Source: DATJGS01 sp035494735 (GTDB lineage Bacteria; Eisenbacteria; RBG-16-71-46). Taken from it: a DNA stretch of 64,000 nt. Below are positions 56,856-64,000 of the stretch, piece after piece. The DNA is taken from NCBI GenBank assembly GCA_035494735.1, contig DATJGS010000003.1:1-64000 (forward strand), written 5' to 3'. The translations under genes and the position numbers were made by a program. The notes under the pieces are model-generated. The model ran no database searches, was not told the DNA's origin, and worked only from the letters and a program-made list of their open reading frames with translations. How positions within the stretch are numbered: position 1 is the stretch's first letter; each line of letters begins with the position of its first letter.

Positions 56856-58990
56856 TGCAAGTCCCACGACAGCTCCAGCGTTCCGCTCCAGAAGTCGGTC
56901 TGGGAGGCGGGCGAGGGCTGCGGCAATCCGGCGCTGTACGACGTCGTCCGATCCGCGCGGAAATTGCGCGCGATGTTTCCAGTCAGCTTGCCGCGGCGCC
57001 CGAGCGGCACGTTGAGGTTCGCGCCGCCCGCGAAGTTCAGGGAGCGGGTCTTGCGCTGCGGCGCGATCACGCCGTCGACCGAATTGTCGCGGTCGATCGC
57101 CTCGTACCTGGGATTGAGCGACAGCTGCACGCTTGGAACGGGCGTGTAGCCGATGCGTACGTCGAGCGTGTAGTTGTGGCTCTGGTTCGACTCGCCGAAC
57201 GCGAGGAAGCCGTCGGGCTGGCGCAGAAACGTGCCGGTGGGTTGGAACAGCACGTTGTGGATGACGTCGACGGTCAGGCGCGGCGTCAGCACGGCGTTGA
57301 GCTGCGTGTTCGTGCTGTAGTTCAAGGCCAGCGTGTTGTTCTCGGGCAGGTTCGCGTACACCAGGTAGTCGGCGCTCACCGCGTTGCGCTGCGTCGCGGT
57401 GAGCCCGGGGAGCAGGCGGTAGGTCCAGCTCCACTCCGCGCGGTACGTGTGATCCTCGTTGTTGGCCGCGGAGCTGGCGGCCGAGAGGTTGATGAGCAGG
57501 GTCCGCGTGACGTCGAGCGCCAGCGAACTGTTCAGCCGCTCGGAGCGCGTGTAGCTCCCCTCGACGCGATAGTTCTGAACGTACTGGTCGTGATCGATGG
57601 GCACGGTCGGGTAGAAGCCGATCAGAAAGTAGCGGAACGACGAGAGCGTGACGCGCGCCGTGGCCTTGCCCACGAGGCGCGGGCCGAACGTGCGACTCGT
57701 CGTCGCGCCGATGGTGCGGACGTACAGCGACTCGCCGTAACCGCCGGTCGTGTCGCGCAGCGGGAATTCCGAGCGCGAGCGGCTCAGCGAGAAGTCGTGG
57801 TCGAGCGTCCAGCCGAGGAGCCCCCAGCGCGCGTCGTAGCCGGCGCTCTTGTCGTGCCGTCGCGATTCGGCGCCGAAGATCTGGCCGCTCAGCTGACGAT
57901 TGTGCGCGGTGCGCCCGGTGAGGTTCAGGTAATGGTCGCTGTCGCGGCGCAGGCGCATGGTGGCGTCGATGCCGTCGCTCTGGGTGCGCAACTGCTGAAT
58001 GGAAACCGTGTCGCGCGGCGTCTCGACCACGATGTCGCGGACGTTGTAATTGACCACGAGGCCGGCGACCGGTTCGGGCTGCACGGTCAGCGTGCCGCGC
58101 GCGTTGCGTGTGTGATCGCTCGTGTTCAGCTGGAACTGGGTGTTGGGGATGCGCGATCGCGCCAGGTTGCCCTGGAGCTGACCGCTCATGTCCTGCGAGA
58201 ACCATGGACTCGTGTAGCGCACGCGGCCGTTCACGTCGCCCGACAAGCCGCGCTTGAGCTTGTTGGGATCGCTGTCATCCACGACGCCGGTCAGCGCGTT
58301 GAAGTTGGAGTTCAGCCCGTGGCCGGGTTGCTGCTGGCTGCGCATCGAGAGCTGGAGGTGATTCGAGGACTGGCGGTTCGTGGCGCCACCGGGATCCGCC
58401 GAGTCGTTGCGGACCAGGTCGGCCTGGGCGCCGAGCGACATGCGCGGCGAGAACTTGTACCCGGATTCCGTGGTCGAACTCCTCGTTTGCAGCAGGCTCA
58501 ACTGGCCGACGGACTGGCGGCGGTTGAGGGTGATGGTCGTGATGTTGTTCACGAACAAGGGACCGCGCAGGATCGAGGTCGTCGAGTTGTTGTCCCACTC
58601 GCTCGACGTCTGCCCGACGTTGTAGGTGCTCCCGTAGTGAAACGCCGTCGAGCTCCGACCCGGGGCGGAAAGCGGATTGAACCGCTCGCGCAGGATGTAC
58701 GACCCGAGGCTGTCCACCGGAAGCCCGAGGCTGTCGGCCATGGAGACGATCACTGGCAGGCGCAGGCGGTAGCGGATGGACAGGGCGCGCAGCGAATCGG
58801 GCAGCAGGTTCAGGCTGTCGGCCAGCTCGAACAGCCGGTCGAAGTGCAGCCCCAGGGTGTCGCGCAGCAACGTGGTGTCCGCGAACGCGAAGCGCGAGGA
58901 CGTGGTCTGGGCGTGCCCTGGCCCGGTCAGCGAGGCCAGGGCGAGGAGCAGGGGGAGCAGGAGAGCGGAGGCACGTCTCAGCAGCGTCAT
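56852..58990 (-). CDS. Large outer-membrane beta-barrel protein of unknown function
   Basis: Protein of 712 residues with a signal peptide (ALLLPLLLALASLTGPGHAQ). After a helical N-terminal part (LRDTLGLHFDRLFELADSLN), about 550 residues show long alternating beta strands typical of a large barrel (HYLNLTGRTAHNRQLSGQIF, ESLYVRTIGATTSRTFGPRL, SLNFAGGANLNVPLGRRGKL). It ends in TLELSWDLQ, without a C-terminal aromatic. No TonB plug is present. ATG 58990 is chosen over earlier ATGs because a promoter ends at 59023. First gene of the operon with the two lipoproteins. Confidence 0.72.
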   Translation of the reverse strand: MTLLRRASALLLPLLLALASLTGPGHAQTTSSRFAFADTTLLRDTLGLHFDRLFELADSLNLLPDSLRALSIRYRLRLPVIVSMADSLGLPVDSLGSYILRERFNPLSAPGRSSTAFHYGSTYNVGQTSSEWDNNSTTSILRGPLFVNNITTITLNRRQSVGQLSLLQTRSSTTESGYKFSPRMSLGAQADLVRNDSADPGGATNRQSSNHLQLSMRSQQQPGHGLNSNFNALTGVVDDSDPNKLKRGLSGDVNGRVRYTSPWFSQDMSGQLQGNLARSRIPNTQFQLNTSDHTRNARGTLTVQPEPVAGLVVNYNVRDIVVETPRDTVSIQQLRTQSDGIDATMRLRRDSDHYLNLTGRTAHNRQLSGQIFGAESRRHDKSAGYDARWGLLGWTLDHDFSLSRSRSEFPLRDTTGGYGESLYVRTIGATTSRTFGPRLVGKATARVTLSSFRYFLIGFYPTVPIDHDQYVQNYRVEGSYTRSERLNSSLALDVTRTLLINLSAASSAANNEDHTYRAEWSWTYRLLPGLTATQRNAVSADYLVYANLPENNTLALNYSTNTQLNAVLTPRLTVDVIHNVLFQPTGTFLRQPDGFLAFGESNQSHNYTLDVRIGYTPVPSVQLSLNPRYEAIDRDNSVDGVIAPQRKTRSLNFAGGANLNVPLGRRGKLTGNIARNFRADRTTSYSAGLPQPSPASQTDFWSGTLELSWDLQ

Positions 58991-59022
58991 GCGCGGTTGC
59001 GGGACGGCAGGGTCACGTGGAG

Positions 59023-59052
59023 AGGCTAGCATCGTGCGCGAAGGGGGGTCAA
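59023..59052 (-). promoter_or_regulatory. Promoter of the barrel/lipoprotein operon
   Basis: Minus strand: TTGACC (59052-59047), 18 bases, TAGCCT (59028-59023). The predicted start near 59016 leaves a 25-base leader before ATG 58990. Confidence 0.7.
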
Positions 59053-59113
59053 CGAATCGGGGCCATGGCGAGCGCGTGAACCACCATACCCCGCACGGCC
59101 CCGCGAACGCCCG

Positions 59114-59149
59114 AAAAGAGAGCCGGCGCCTCGGTAGCGAGGCGCCGGC
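59114..59149 (-). terminator. Intrinsic terminator reading on the minus strand
   Basis: GCCGGCGCCTCG (59122-59133) pairs perfectly with CGAGGCGCCGGC (59138-59149) around GTAG. On the minus strand it is followed by TCTCTTTTCGG. No minus-strand gene is known directly upstream, so it implies a short transcript from 59150-59450 or insulation of the promoter at 59052. Confidence 0.75.
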
Positions 59150-59400
59150 CTGCGAGTGCCTGGAGAGCCTGGAGGGCACTCGCGAGGAGGTGGGCTCGAG
59201 GAGTCGCGCACCGAGCCGCGAAAGAGCAGCACGCAAGCTCCGGACCAGCCCGACCGCGGCCTCCGGGGCGAAACCTCTAAGCGATTGAGTGCCGTCGCGA
59301 TGACTTCCGATGAAGCCGGCGCGCCGCGCTGCCGATGAGGGTCCTAGTGGAACGACGTTCCGAGAAAGCGTCGGCCGGGCCGACGCTGCGGGCGCGAGTC
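59114..59400 (-). ncRNA. Candidate structured non-coding RNA upstream of mreB
   Basis: The stretch between the terminator above and the mreB promoter has no convincing gene but several stable hairpins: AGCGTCGG/CCGACGCT (59367-59374 and 59380-59387), GGAAC/GTTCC (59349-59361) and GCGAGTGCC/GGCACTCGC (59152-59160 and 59175-59183), then the minus-strand terminator. I do not recognise 6S, RNase P, SRP or tmRNA signatures. No minus-strand promoter was found, so a true RNA gene is only one reading. Confidence 0.3.
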
Positions 59401-59455
59401 CTGTTTGAAGCCGATCGATTCGCCTAGCTGCATGGGCGCGAAGGGGATTGGAAGC

Positions 59456-59485
59456 TTGCAGGGCGCTCCGGGCAGGTGCTAGCGT
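59456..59485 (+). promoter_or_regulatory. Promoter of the mre operon
   Basis: TTGCAG (59456-59461), 18 bases, TAGCGT (59480-59485). The predicted leader is about 110 bases long before ATG 59601. Confidence 0.65.
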
Positions 59486-59600
59486 GCCGCAGCCTGGCGG
59501 GCAAGGACGCCCGAGACGCTGTCCCTCGCAAGACTCCCACCCCAAGGCAAACGGCTCGATCGGTTCGACTCAGGCGCCACCCAACCATGGAGAGGTAGGG

Positions 59601-60638
59601 ATGTTTCTCGACAGCTTGATGGGCTTCTTCTCGACCGACGTGGCCATGGACCTGGGGACGGCCAACACCCTCGTGTTCGTGCGCGGGCGCGGAATCGTGC
59701 TGAACGAGCCGTCGGTGGTCGCCGTGGACAAAGCCACGGGCAAGGTGCTGGCGGTCGGGAGCGAGGCCAAGCTCATGCTGGGCCGCACCCCTGACGAGAT
59801 CAACGCCGTGCGCCCGCTCAAGGACGGCGTCATCGCCGATTTCGAGTTGACCGAGGACCTGCTGCGCGAATTCGTGCACCGCGTCCAGAAGCACAAGTTC
59901 CTGGTCCGCCCGCGCATCATCATCTGCGTGCCGTCGGGCATCACCGAGGTCGAAAAGCGCGCGGTCATCGATTCGGCGATGCGCGCCAGCGCCCGCGAGG
60001 TCCTGCTCGTCCCCGAGCCGATCGCCGCGGCCATCGGCGTCGGGCTTCCCGTGGACACGCCGACCGGCAACATGGTCGTCGACATCGGCGGTGGCACCAC
60101 CGAGATCGCCGTCATCGCGTTGAACGGCATCGTCACCAAGACCTCGATCCGCACCGGCGGCGACGAGATGGACGAAGCCATCATGAATTACGCGAAGAAG
60201 GCGTACAACATGATGATCGGCGAGCAGACCGCGGAGCGCATCAAGATCGAGATCGGCTCGGCGTTCCCGCTGCCCGAAGAGATGGACATGGAGATCAAGG
60301 GCCGCGACCTGGTGCGGGGCATTCCGCGCACGCTGCGCGTCTCCTCCGTCGAGATCCGCGAGGCGCTGCAGGAACCGGTCGGCCAGATCGTGAACGCGCT
60401 GCGCGAATCGCTGGAGCGCACGCCGCCCGAGCTGGCGGCGGACATCGTGGATCGCGGCATCTTCATGACCGGCGGCGGCGCGCTGCTGCGCGGGCTCGAT
60501 CTGCTGCTCCGTGAAGTGACGAACCTCAACATTCGCGTCGCCCAGGACCCTCTCACCTGTGTGGTGCTCGGGGCGGGCAAGATCCTCGAGCAGCTCGAGG
60601 ACTACGAAAAGGTAATCCTGAGCGGCCACAAGGACTGA
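59601..60638 (+). CDS. mreB: Rod-shape-determining actin homologue MreB
   Basis: Cytoskeletal ATPase of 345 residues that guides side-wall peptidoglycan synthesis. The phosphate-binding loops are visible: AMDLGTANT near residue 15 and VVDIGGGTTEIAVIA near 157; MTGGGALLRGLD near 290 is the adenosine motif. The N-terminal MFLDSLMGFF could be the amphipathic membrane helix. AGAGGTAGGG precedes ATG 59601. First gene of the order mreB-mreC-mreD-mrdA-rodA, the classical elongasome operon. Confidence 0.98.
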   Translation: MFLDSLMGFFSTDVAMDLGTANTLVFVRGRGIVLNEPSVVAVDKATGKVLAVGSEAKLMLGRTPDEINAVRPLKDGVIADFELTEDLLREFVHRVQKHKFLVRPRIIICVPSGITEVEKRAVIDSAMRASAREVLLVPEPIAAAIGVGLPVDTPTGNMVVDIGGGTTEIAVIALNGIVTKTSIRTGGDEMDEAIMNYAKKAYNMMIGEQTAERIKIEIGSAFPLPEEMDMEIKGRDLVRGIPRTLRVSSVEIREALQEPVGQIVNALRESLERTPPELAADIVDRGIFMTGGGALLRGLDLLLREVTNLNIRVAQDPLTCVVLGAGKILEQLEDYEKVILSGHKD

Positions 60639-60641
60639 CGC

Positions 60642-61451
60642 ATGGGCGGCTTCCTGCCCCCCGCCGAGCGCCGCAGTAGCGCCCTCTTGGGGCTCTACGC
60701 GGCGCTTTCGCTTGTGCTCCTGATGACGGGGGAGCGCATTCCCCAGTCGTGGCTGCGGGCGGGCGGGGCGTTCGTGTTCGCGCCGTTCGACCGCGTCGTC
60801 CTGACCGCGGATCGCGTGGCCGCGGCCTGGCGCGACAACCAGCAGCTCCAGCAGCACCTCGCCGAGCTGGAAGTCGAGAACGAGCGCCTGCGCGTGGCCG
60901 GCGTCGAGAACCAGCGCCTGCGCCAGCAGCTCGCGCTGCCCACGCTCCACGGCTATGCCCTCAAGCCCGTCGAAGTGCTCGCGCTCTCGGGTGAGGCCGT
61001 GCCCGCGGCGGCCACGCTGAGCGCCGGCACTCACCAGGGCGTACGCGAGGGCGACGCCGTGGTGACGGCCGAGGGCCTGCTCGGCCGCGTCGGCGAGAGC
61101 TATTCCGGGATGAGCCGCGTCGTGCTGCTCACGGATCTCAACTCCGCGGTGGCGTGCGAGGTCGAGAGCACGGGCGTGCTCGGTGTGCTGCGCTTCAGCA
61201 TGGCGCCGCGCCCGCGCCTGGTGCTGACCGGCGTGCCCCTGGCCGATACCGTGCGCGTCGGCCAGCAGGTCATCACGTCGGGCCTGTCGCGCCGCTACCC
61301 GCGCGGGCTGCCGGTCGGACGCGTCGTGCGCCTGGCGAAGGACCCGAGCGGCCTCGTGCAGGACATCGAGGTCGATGCCGCGGCACGGCTGTCGCGGGTC
61401 CGTCAGGCGTTCGTCATCGCGCGGCCGCCCGCGCTCGAGGATCACCCATGA
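60642..61451 (+). CDS. mreC: Rod-shape-determining protein MreC
   Basis: Bitopic membrane protein of 269 residues that links MreB to PBP2. A membrane segment near residues 13-30 is followed by a coiled coil (about 60-95, QQLQQHLAELEVENERLRVA) and the beta-rich periplasmic domain (EGLLGRVGESYSGMSRVVLL, GLPVGRVVRLAKDPSGLVQD). It follows mreB by 3 bases and overlaps mreD by 4. Confidence 0.96.
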   Translation: MGGFLPPAERRSSALLGLYAALSLVLLMTGERIPQSWLRAGGAFVFAPFDRVVLTADRVAAAWRDNQQLQQHLAELEVENERLRVAGVENQRLRQQLALPTLHGYALKPVEVLALSGEAVPAAATLSAGTHQGVREGDAVVTAEGLLGRVGESYSGMSRVVLLTDLNSAVACEVESTGVLGVLRFSMAPRPRLVLTGVPLADTVRVGQQVITSGLSRRYPRGLPVGRVVRLAKDPSGLVQDIEVDAAARLSRVRQAFVIARPPALEDHP

Positions 61452-61960
61452 GGGGCATCGTCGGTCTGATCACGATGGCCATGGTCGCGCTGCTGCTGCG
61501 CTCGACCGCCCTGTCGACGCTGGCCGCCAAGGGTCTGGTGCTGGACGTGCTCGCGTTCGCGACCGTGGTCTGGGCGTTCCGCGCCGGCGAAACGTGGGGC
61601 TCCTCGTTCGGATTCGTGATCGGGCTGGCCGCCGACCTCGACGCCGCGCACTGGCTCGGGCGCCATGCGCTGCTCCTGTCGCTGATGGGCTACGCGGTCG
61701 GCCGGCTGAGCCGTACGCTGGTCCGCGACAGCGCGCGTACGCAATTCGTGATCATCCTGCTGGCCACGCTCGTGCATCAATTGTGGTCGGCGGCGTTCGA
61801 GTTCAGCGGGCTTGCCGGCTGGCCCTACCTGGCGCTGCGCGTCGTCGTGGCCTCGGCGGCCACGGCCGCCGCCGGAACCGTTTTGCTCGGCATCGTGCGC
61901 CGCGTCCTCGGTCAACCCTTGTTCGGACATGCTGTCCTCAAATCAAACACGTCTTCTTAG
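61448..61960 (+). CDS. mreD: Rod-shape-determining protein MreD
   Basis: Small polytopic membrane protein of 170 residues with about five hydrophobic segments and the MreD-like stretch GSSFGFVIGLAADLDAAHWL-GRHALL. ATG 61448 overlaps the mreC stop as ATGA. Its 3' end overlaps mrdA by 32 bases, longer than the usual overlap here. Confidence 0.9.
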   Translation: MRGIVGLITMAMVALLLRSTALSTLAAKGLVLDVLAFATVVWAFRAGETWGSSFGFVIGLAADLDAAHWLGRHALLLSLMGYAVGRLSRTLVRDSARTQFVIILLATLVHQLWSAAFEFSGLAGWPYLALRVVVASAATAAAGTVLLGIVRRVLGQPLFGHAVLKSNTSS

Positions 61961-63782
61961 GGAATCCCGGTTCACGCTGCTCGCGGCGTGCGTCGCGATC
62001 GGCTTCGGCCTGGTCGTGATCGGACTGCTGCGCCTGCAGGTGGTGCAGCACGACCAGTACGTGGAACTGGCCAAGGAGAATCGCGTGCGTCTCGAGGTGC
62101 TGCGCGCGCCGCGCGGCGCCATCTACGACCGCCACGGCGAGCTGCTCGCCGACAGCGCGCCCAGCTTCAACGTCGTGTTCCGTCCGTTCCCGAGCGAGAG
62201 CGTGGCCTCGGTGCGCCTGACGATGAGCCCGCGCTACATCGCGCACCTGTCGGCGCTCGCGGAAATGGACAGCGCGGAAGTGCGGCGCCGCGTCGCGCTC
62301 GCGAACCAGAGCGGCCAGACCGCGATGCTCCGGCACAACGCGCCGCCGCCCATCGTCGCGGGCGTCGAGGAGTGGCGGTCGGAACTGCCCGGGCTGGAGG
62401 TCCAGATCGAGCCGCTGCGCCACTACCCGAACGGCACGCTCGCCTCGCACCTGCTCGGCTACGCCGGCGAGATCAACGACGTCGAGATGGACTCGCTCCA
62501 GCAGGACGGCTACCGACCCGGCGATCTCATCGGTCGCACCGGCGTCGAGCGGCGCTACGAGGACATCCTGCGCGGGCGCGACGGCGCCGAGTTCGTCGTG
62601 GTCAACGCCATGGGCAAGCGGGTCAGCAGCCTGAACGAAGGCCCGCCGCTGCCCCCGGTCGCCGGACACAGCCTGACGCTGACCATCGACCTGAAGGTGC
62701 AGCGCGCGCTCGAAGAGGCGATGAAGGGCGTGGAGCGCGGCGGCGCCGTGGCCATCGATCCGCGCGACGGCGGCGTGCTCGGAATGGTCAGCCGGCCGGC
62801 GTACGATCCCAACGAGTTCTCGGAAGGCCTGACGTGGGCGCGCTGGCGCGAGCTGTCGAGCGGCGGCGCGAATCCGCTGCTCGATCGCGCGCTGCAGGGC
62901 ATGTATCCGCCCGGCTCGACGTTCAAGATCGTGACCATGCTGGCCGCGCTGCGCTACGGCGCGGCCACGCCGCGCACGACGTTCGCGCCGTGCACCGGGC
63001 GCTACTTCTTCGGAGACCGCTCGTTCGCGTGCTGGAAGCCGTCCGGCCACGGCGTGTTGAACCTCATCGAGGCGTTGCAGAATTCCTGCGACGTGTACTT
63101 CTACCAGTTGGGCCCGCGCGTCGGCCTCGATCACCTGATGGAGACGGCACGCGCGCTGGGACTCGGCGACCGCACCAGCGTGGACCTGCCGCAGGAGCGG
63201 CGCGGGCTCATTCCCGACGCCGCGTGGTACGACCGGCGCTGGGGCGCGGGACATTGGCGCAAGGGCATGATGCTGAACCTGGCGATCGGGCAGGGCGAGA
63301 TCCTGGTGACGCCGCTGCAACTCGCGCTGATGACCGCGGAGGTCGCCGTCAACGGCCGCGCGTTGTGTCCGCACGTCGTCGAGGCCATCGTCAACGAGCC
63401 GCAGTTCAAGGTCGCGCGTCCCGCGTCCAGCGGAATCACCGCCGACGCCGCGGTGTGGGACGCGCTCCACACCGGCATGGAGCGCGTCATCGACACCGGC
63501 ACCGGGAGCGCGGCGCACATTCCGGGCCTGCGCGTGGCGGGCAAGACCGGCACGGCGCAGAACCCCCACGGCAAACCGCACGCGCTGTTCGTGTGCTACG
63601 CGCCGGTCGACAACCCGCAGATCGCGATCGCGGTGGTGGTCGAGAACGTCGGCCACGGCGGCACGTTCGCCGCGCCGCCGGCCGGAGCGGTCCTGCGCAA
63701 GCTGTTCCTGCCCGACTCGCTGCAAAACGCCAAGTCGATCCCCGGGGTGCGCGAGACGACGGAGGTCCGCGATGCCGATTAG
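61929..63782 (+). CDS. mrdA: Penicillin-binding protein 2 (elongation transpeptidase)
   Basis: Class B PBP of 617 residues, the cross-linking enzyme of the elongasome. An N-terminal membrane segment (FTLLAACVAIGFGLVVIGLL) is followed by the pedestal domain (APRGAIYDRHGELLADS). The transpeptidase motifs are Ser330 in GSTFK (SxxK), SCD at 386-388 and KTGTAQ at 539-544. ATG 61929 is chosen because the membrane segment follows directly; an upstream in-frame ATG would lie deep inside mreD. It overlaps rodA by 11 bases. Confidence 0.96.
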   Translation: MLSSNQTRLLRESRFTLLAACVAIGFGLVVIGLLRLQVVQHDQYVELAKENRVRLEVLRAPRGAIYDRHGELLADSAPSFNVVFRPFPSESVASVRLTMSPRYIAHLSALAEMDSAEVRRRVALANQSGQTAMLRHNAPPPIVAGVEEWRSELPGLEVQIEPLRHYPNGTLASHLLGYAGEINDVEMDSLQQDGYRPGDLIGRTGVERRYEDILRGRDGAEFVVVNAMGKRVSSLNEGPPLPPVAGHSLTLTIDLKVQRALEEAMKGVERGGAVAIDPRDGGVLGMVSRPAYDPNEFSEGLTWARWRELSSGGANPLLDRALQGMYPPGSTFKIVTMLAALRYGAATPRTTFAPCTGRYFFGDRSFACWKPSGHGVLNLIEALQNSCDVYFYQLGPRVGLDHLMETARALGLGDRTSVDLPQERRGLIPDAAWYDRRWGAGHWRKGMMLNLAIGQGEILVTPLQLALMTAEVAVNGRALCPHVVEAIVNEPQFKVARPASSGITADAAVWDALHTGMERVIDTGTGSAAHIPGLRVAGKTGTAQNPHGKPHALFVCYAPVDNPQIAIAVVVENVGHGGTFAAPPAGAVLRKLFLPDSLQNAKSIPGVRETTEVRDAD

Positions 63783-64000
63783 ACTGCGCGTGCCGTCGAT
63801 CGACGTGCCGCTGGCTCTCGCGTCGATCGCGCTCGTGACGATCGGCCTGCTCGTCGTGTACAGCGCGACGTCGGTGCCGGGCGCTCACCAGGGGCTGTGG
63901 ACGCGGCAGCTCATGTGGGCCGGGATCGCGCTGGTGGCGGCCTGGGTCGCGGCCACCATCCCGCTGCGCGTGTACGACTCCCTCGCGTATCCCATCTACG
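63772..64000 (+). CDS. rodA: Rod-shape-determining protein RodA (start only)
   Basis: Only the first 76 codons are inside the window. The product starts MPIRLRVPSIDVPLALASIA and shows LVTIGLLVVYSATSVPG, the first membrane segment of SEDS glycosyltransferases, then a second one (LMWAGIALVAAWVAATI). GGAGG lies 6 bases before ATG 63772. RodA polymerises glycan with PBP2, encoded directly upstream. Confidence 0.92.
   Translation, partial: MPIRLRVPSIDVPLALASIALVTIGLLVVYSATSVPGAHQGLWTRQLMWAGIALVAAWVAATIPLRVYDSLAYPIY

Noticed and set aside
59335..59433. Two small ORFs antisense to each other: plus 59335-59427 (30 codons) and minus 59433-59344 (29 codons)
   Set aside because: Neither has a good ribosome site or promoter and both lie in hairpin-rich DNA, so neither is supported as a gene.

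Overview
The window is GC-rich, gene-dense chromosomal DNA from a diderm (Gram-negative-type) bacterium. It encodes a TonB-dependent receptor, several outer-membrane beta-barrels, many lipoproteins, a Wza/Wzc-type polysaccharide exporter, type IV minor pilins, an exosortase cluster and the mre rod-shape genes. A TonB receptor, a secreted protein with a type IX-like C-terminal domain and a PorV/PorQ-like barrel lie in a row, and a second protein has a similar C-terminal domain. With a GWxTD protein nearby, this points to a lineage of or near the FCB superphylum (Eisenbacteria-like or a neighbour). That placement is inference; no rRNA or other taxonomic marker is present. No tRNA, rRNA, CRISPR array, insertion sequence or phage gene was seen.

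Region 1 (222-27012, + strand) is one very long, tightly packed gene train for an exopolysaccharide and its exosortase partners. It starts with a nucleotide-sugar dehydratase/sugar transferase fusion, a Wza-like exporter and a Wzc-like tyrosine kinase. A flippase, two GT2 and three GT4 glycosyltransferases, an O-antigen-polymerase-like protein, a polysaccharide deacetylase, a CapA-like protein and a methyltransferase follow. A fusion of a GT4 enzyme to an initiating sugar transferase comes next. The train ends with an XrtA-type exosortase, EpsI, an unknown membrane protein, a TPR lipoprotein, the histidine kinase PrsK and the response regulator PrsR. Most neighbours overlap by 4 bases (ATGA or GTGA), which suggests translational coupling. 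PrsR has unusual residues in the loop that normally contacts sigma-54.

Region 2 (27023-33403) holds a PEGA-domain protein and a fibronectin-type lipoprotein under a clear promoter, a deoxynucleoside kinase, and on the minus strand ileS behind a complete T-box leader with an AUC specifier.

Region 3 (33427-42674, minus strand) is a minor-pilin operon (FimT/GspH, PilV, a giant 997-residue PilW-like prepilin, PilX) behind a sigma-54-like promoter. Behind it are an M23 peptidase with a probable CTG start and an M6-type secreted metalloprotease.

Region 4 (42708-53858, + strand) holds a GWxTD protein, an SH3/NlpC-P60 peptidase, an outer-membrane barrel with an attenuator-like leader, then the TonB receptor, secreted protein and PorV-like operon between a promoter and a terminator.

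Region 5 (53876-59455, mostly minus strand) has glutamate dehydrogenase, then two lipoproteins and a large beta-barrel of unknown function as an operon, and a structured non-coding stretch. Region 6 (59456-64000, + strand) is the cell-shape operon mreB-mreC-mreD-mrdA-rodA, with rodA cut by the window end.

A recurring sign is a housekeeping promoter of the form TTGACn, an 18-base spacer and TAgcgT, seen at about eight places in front of genes on both strands.
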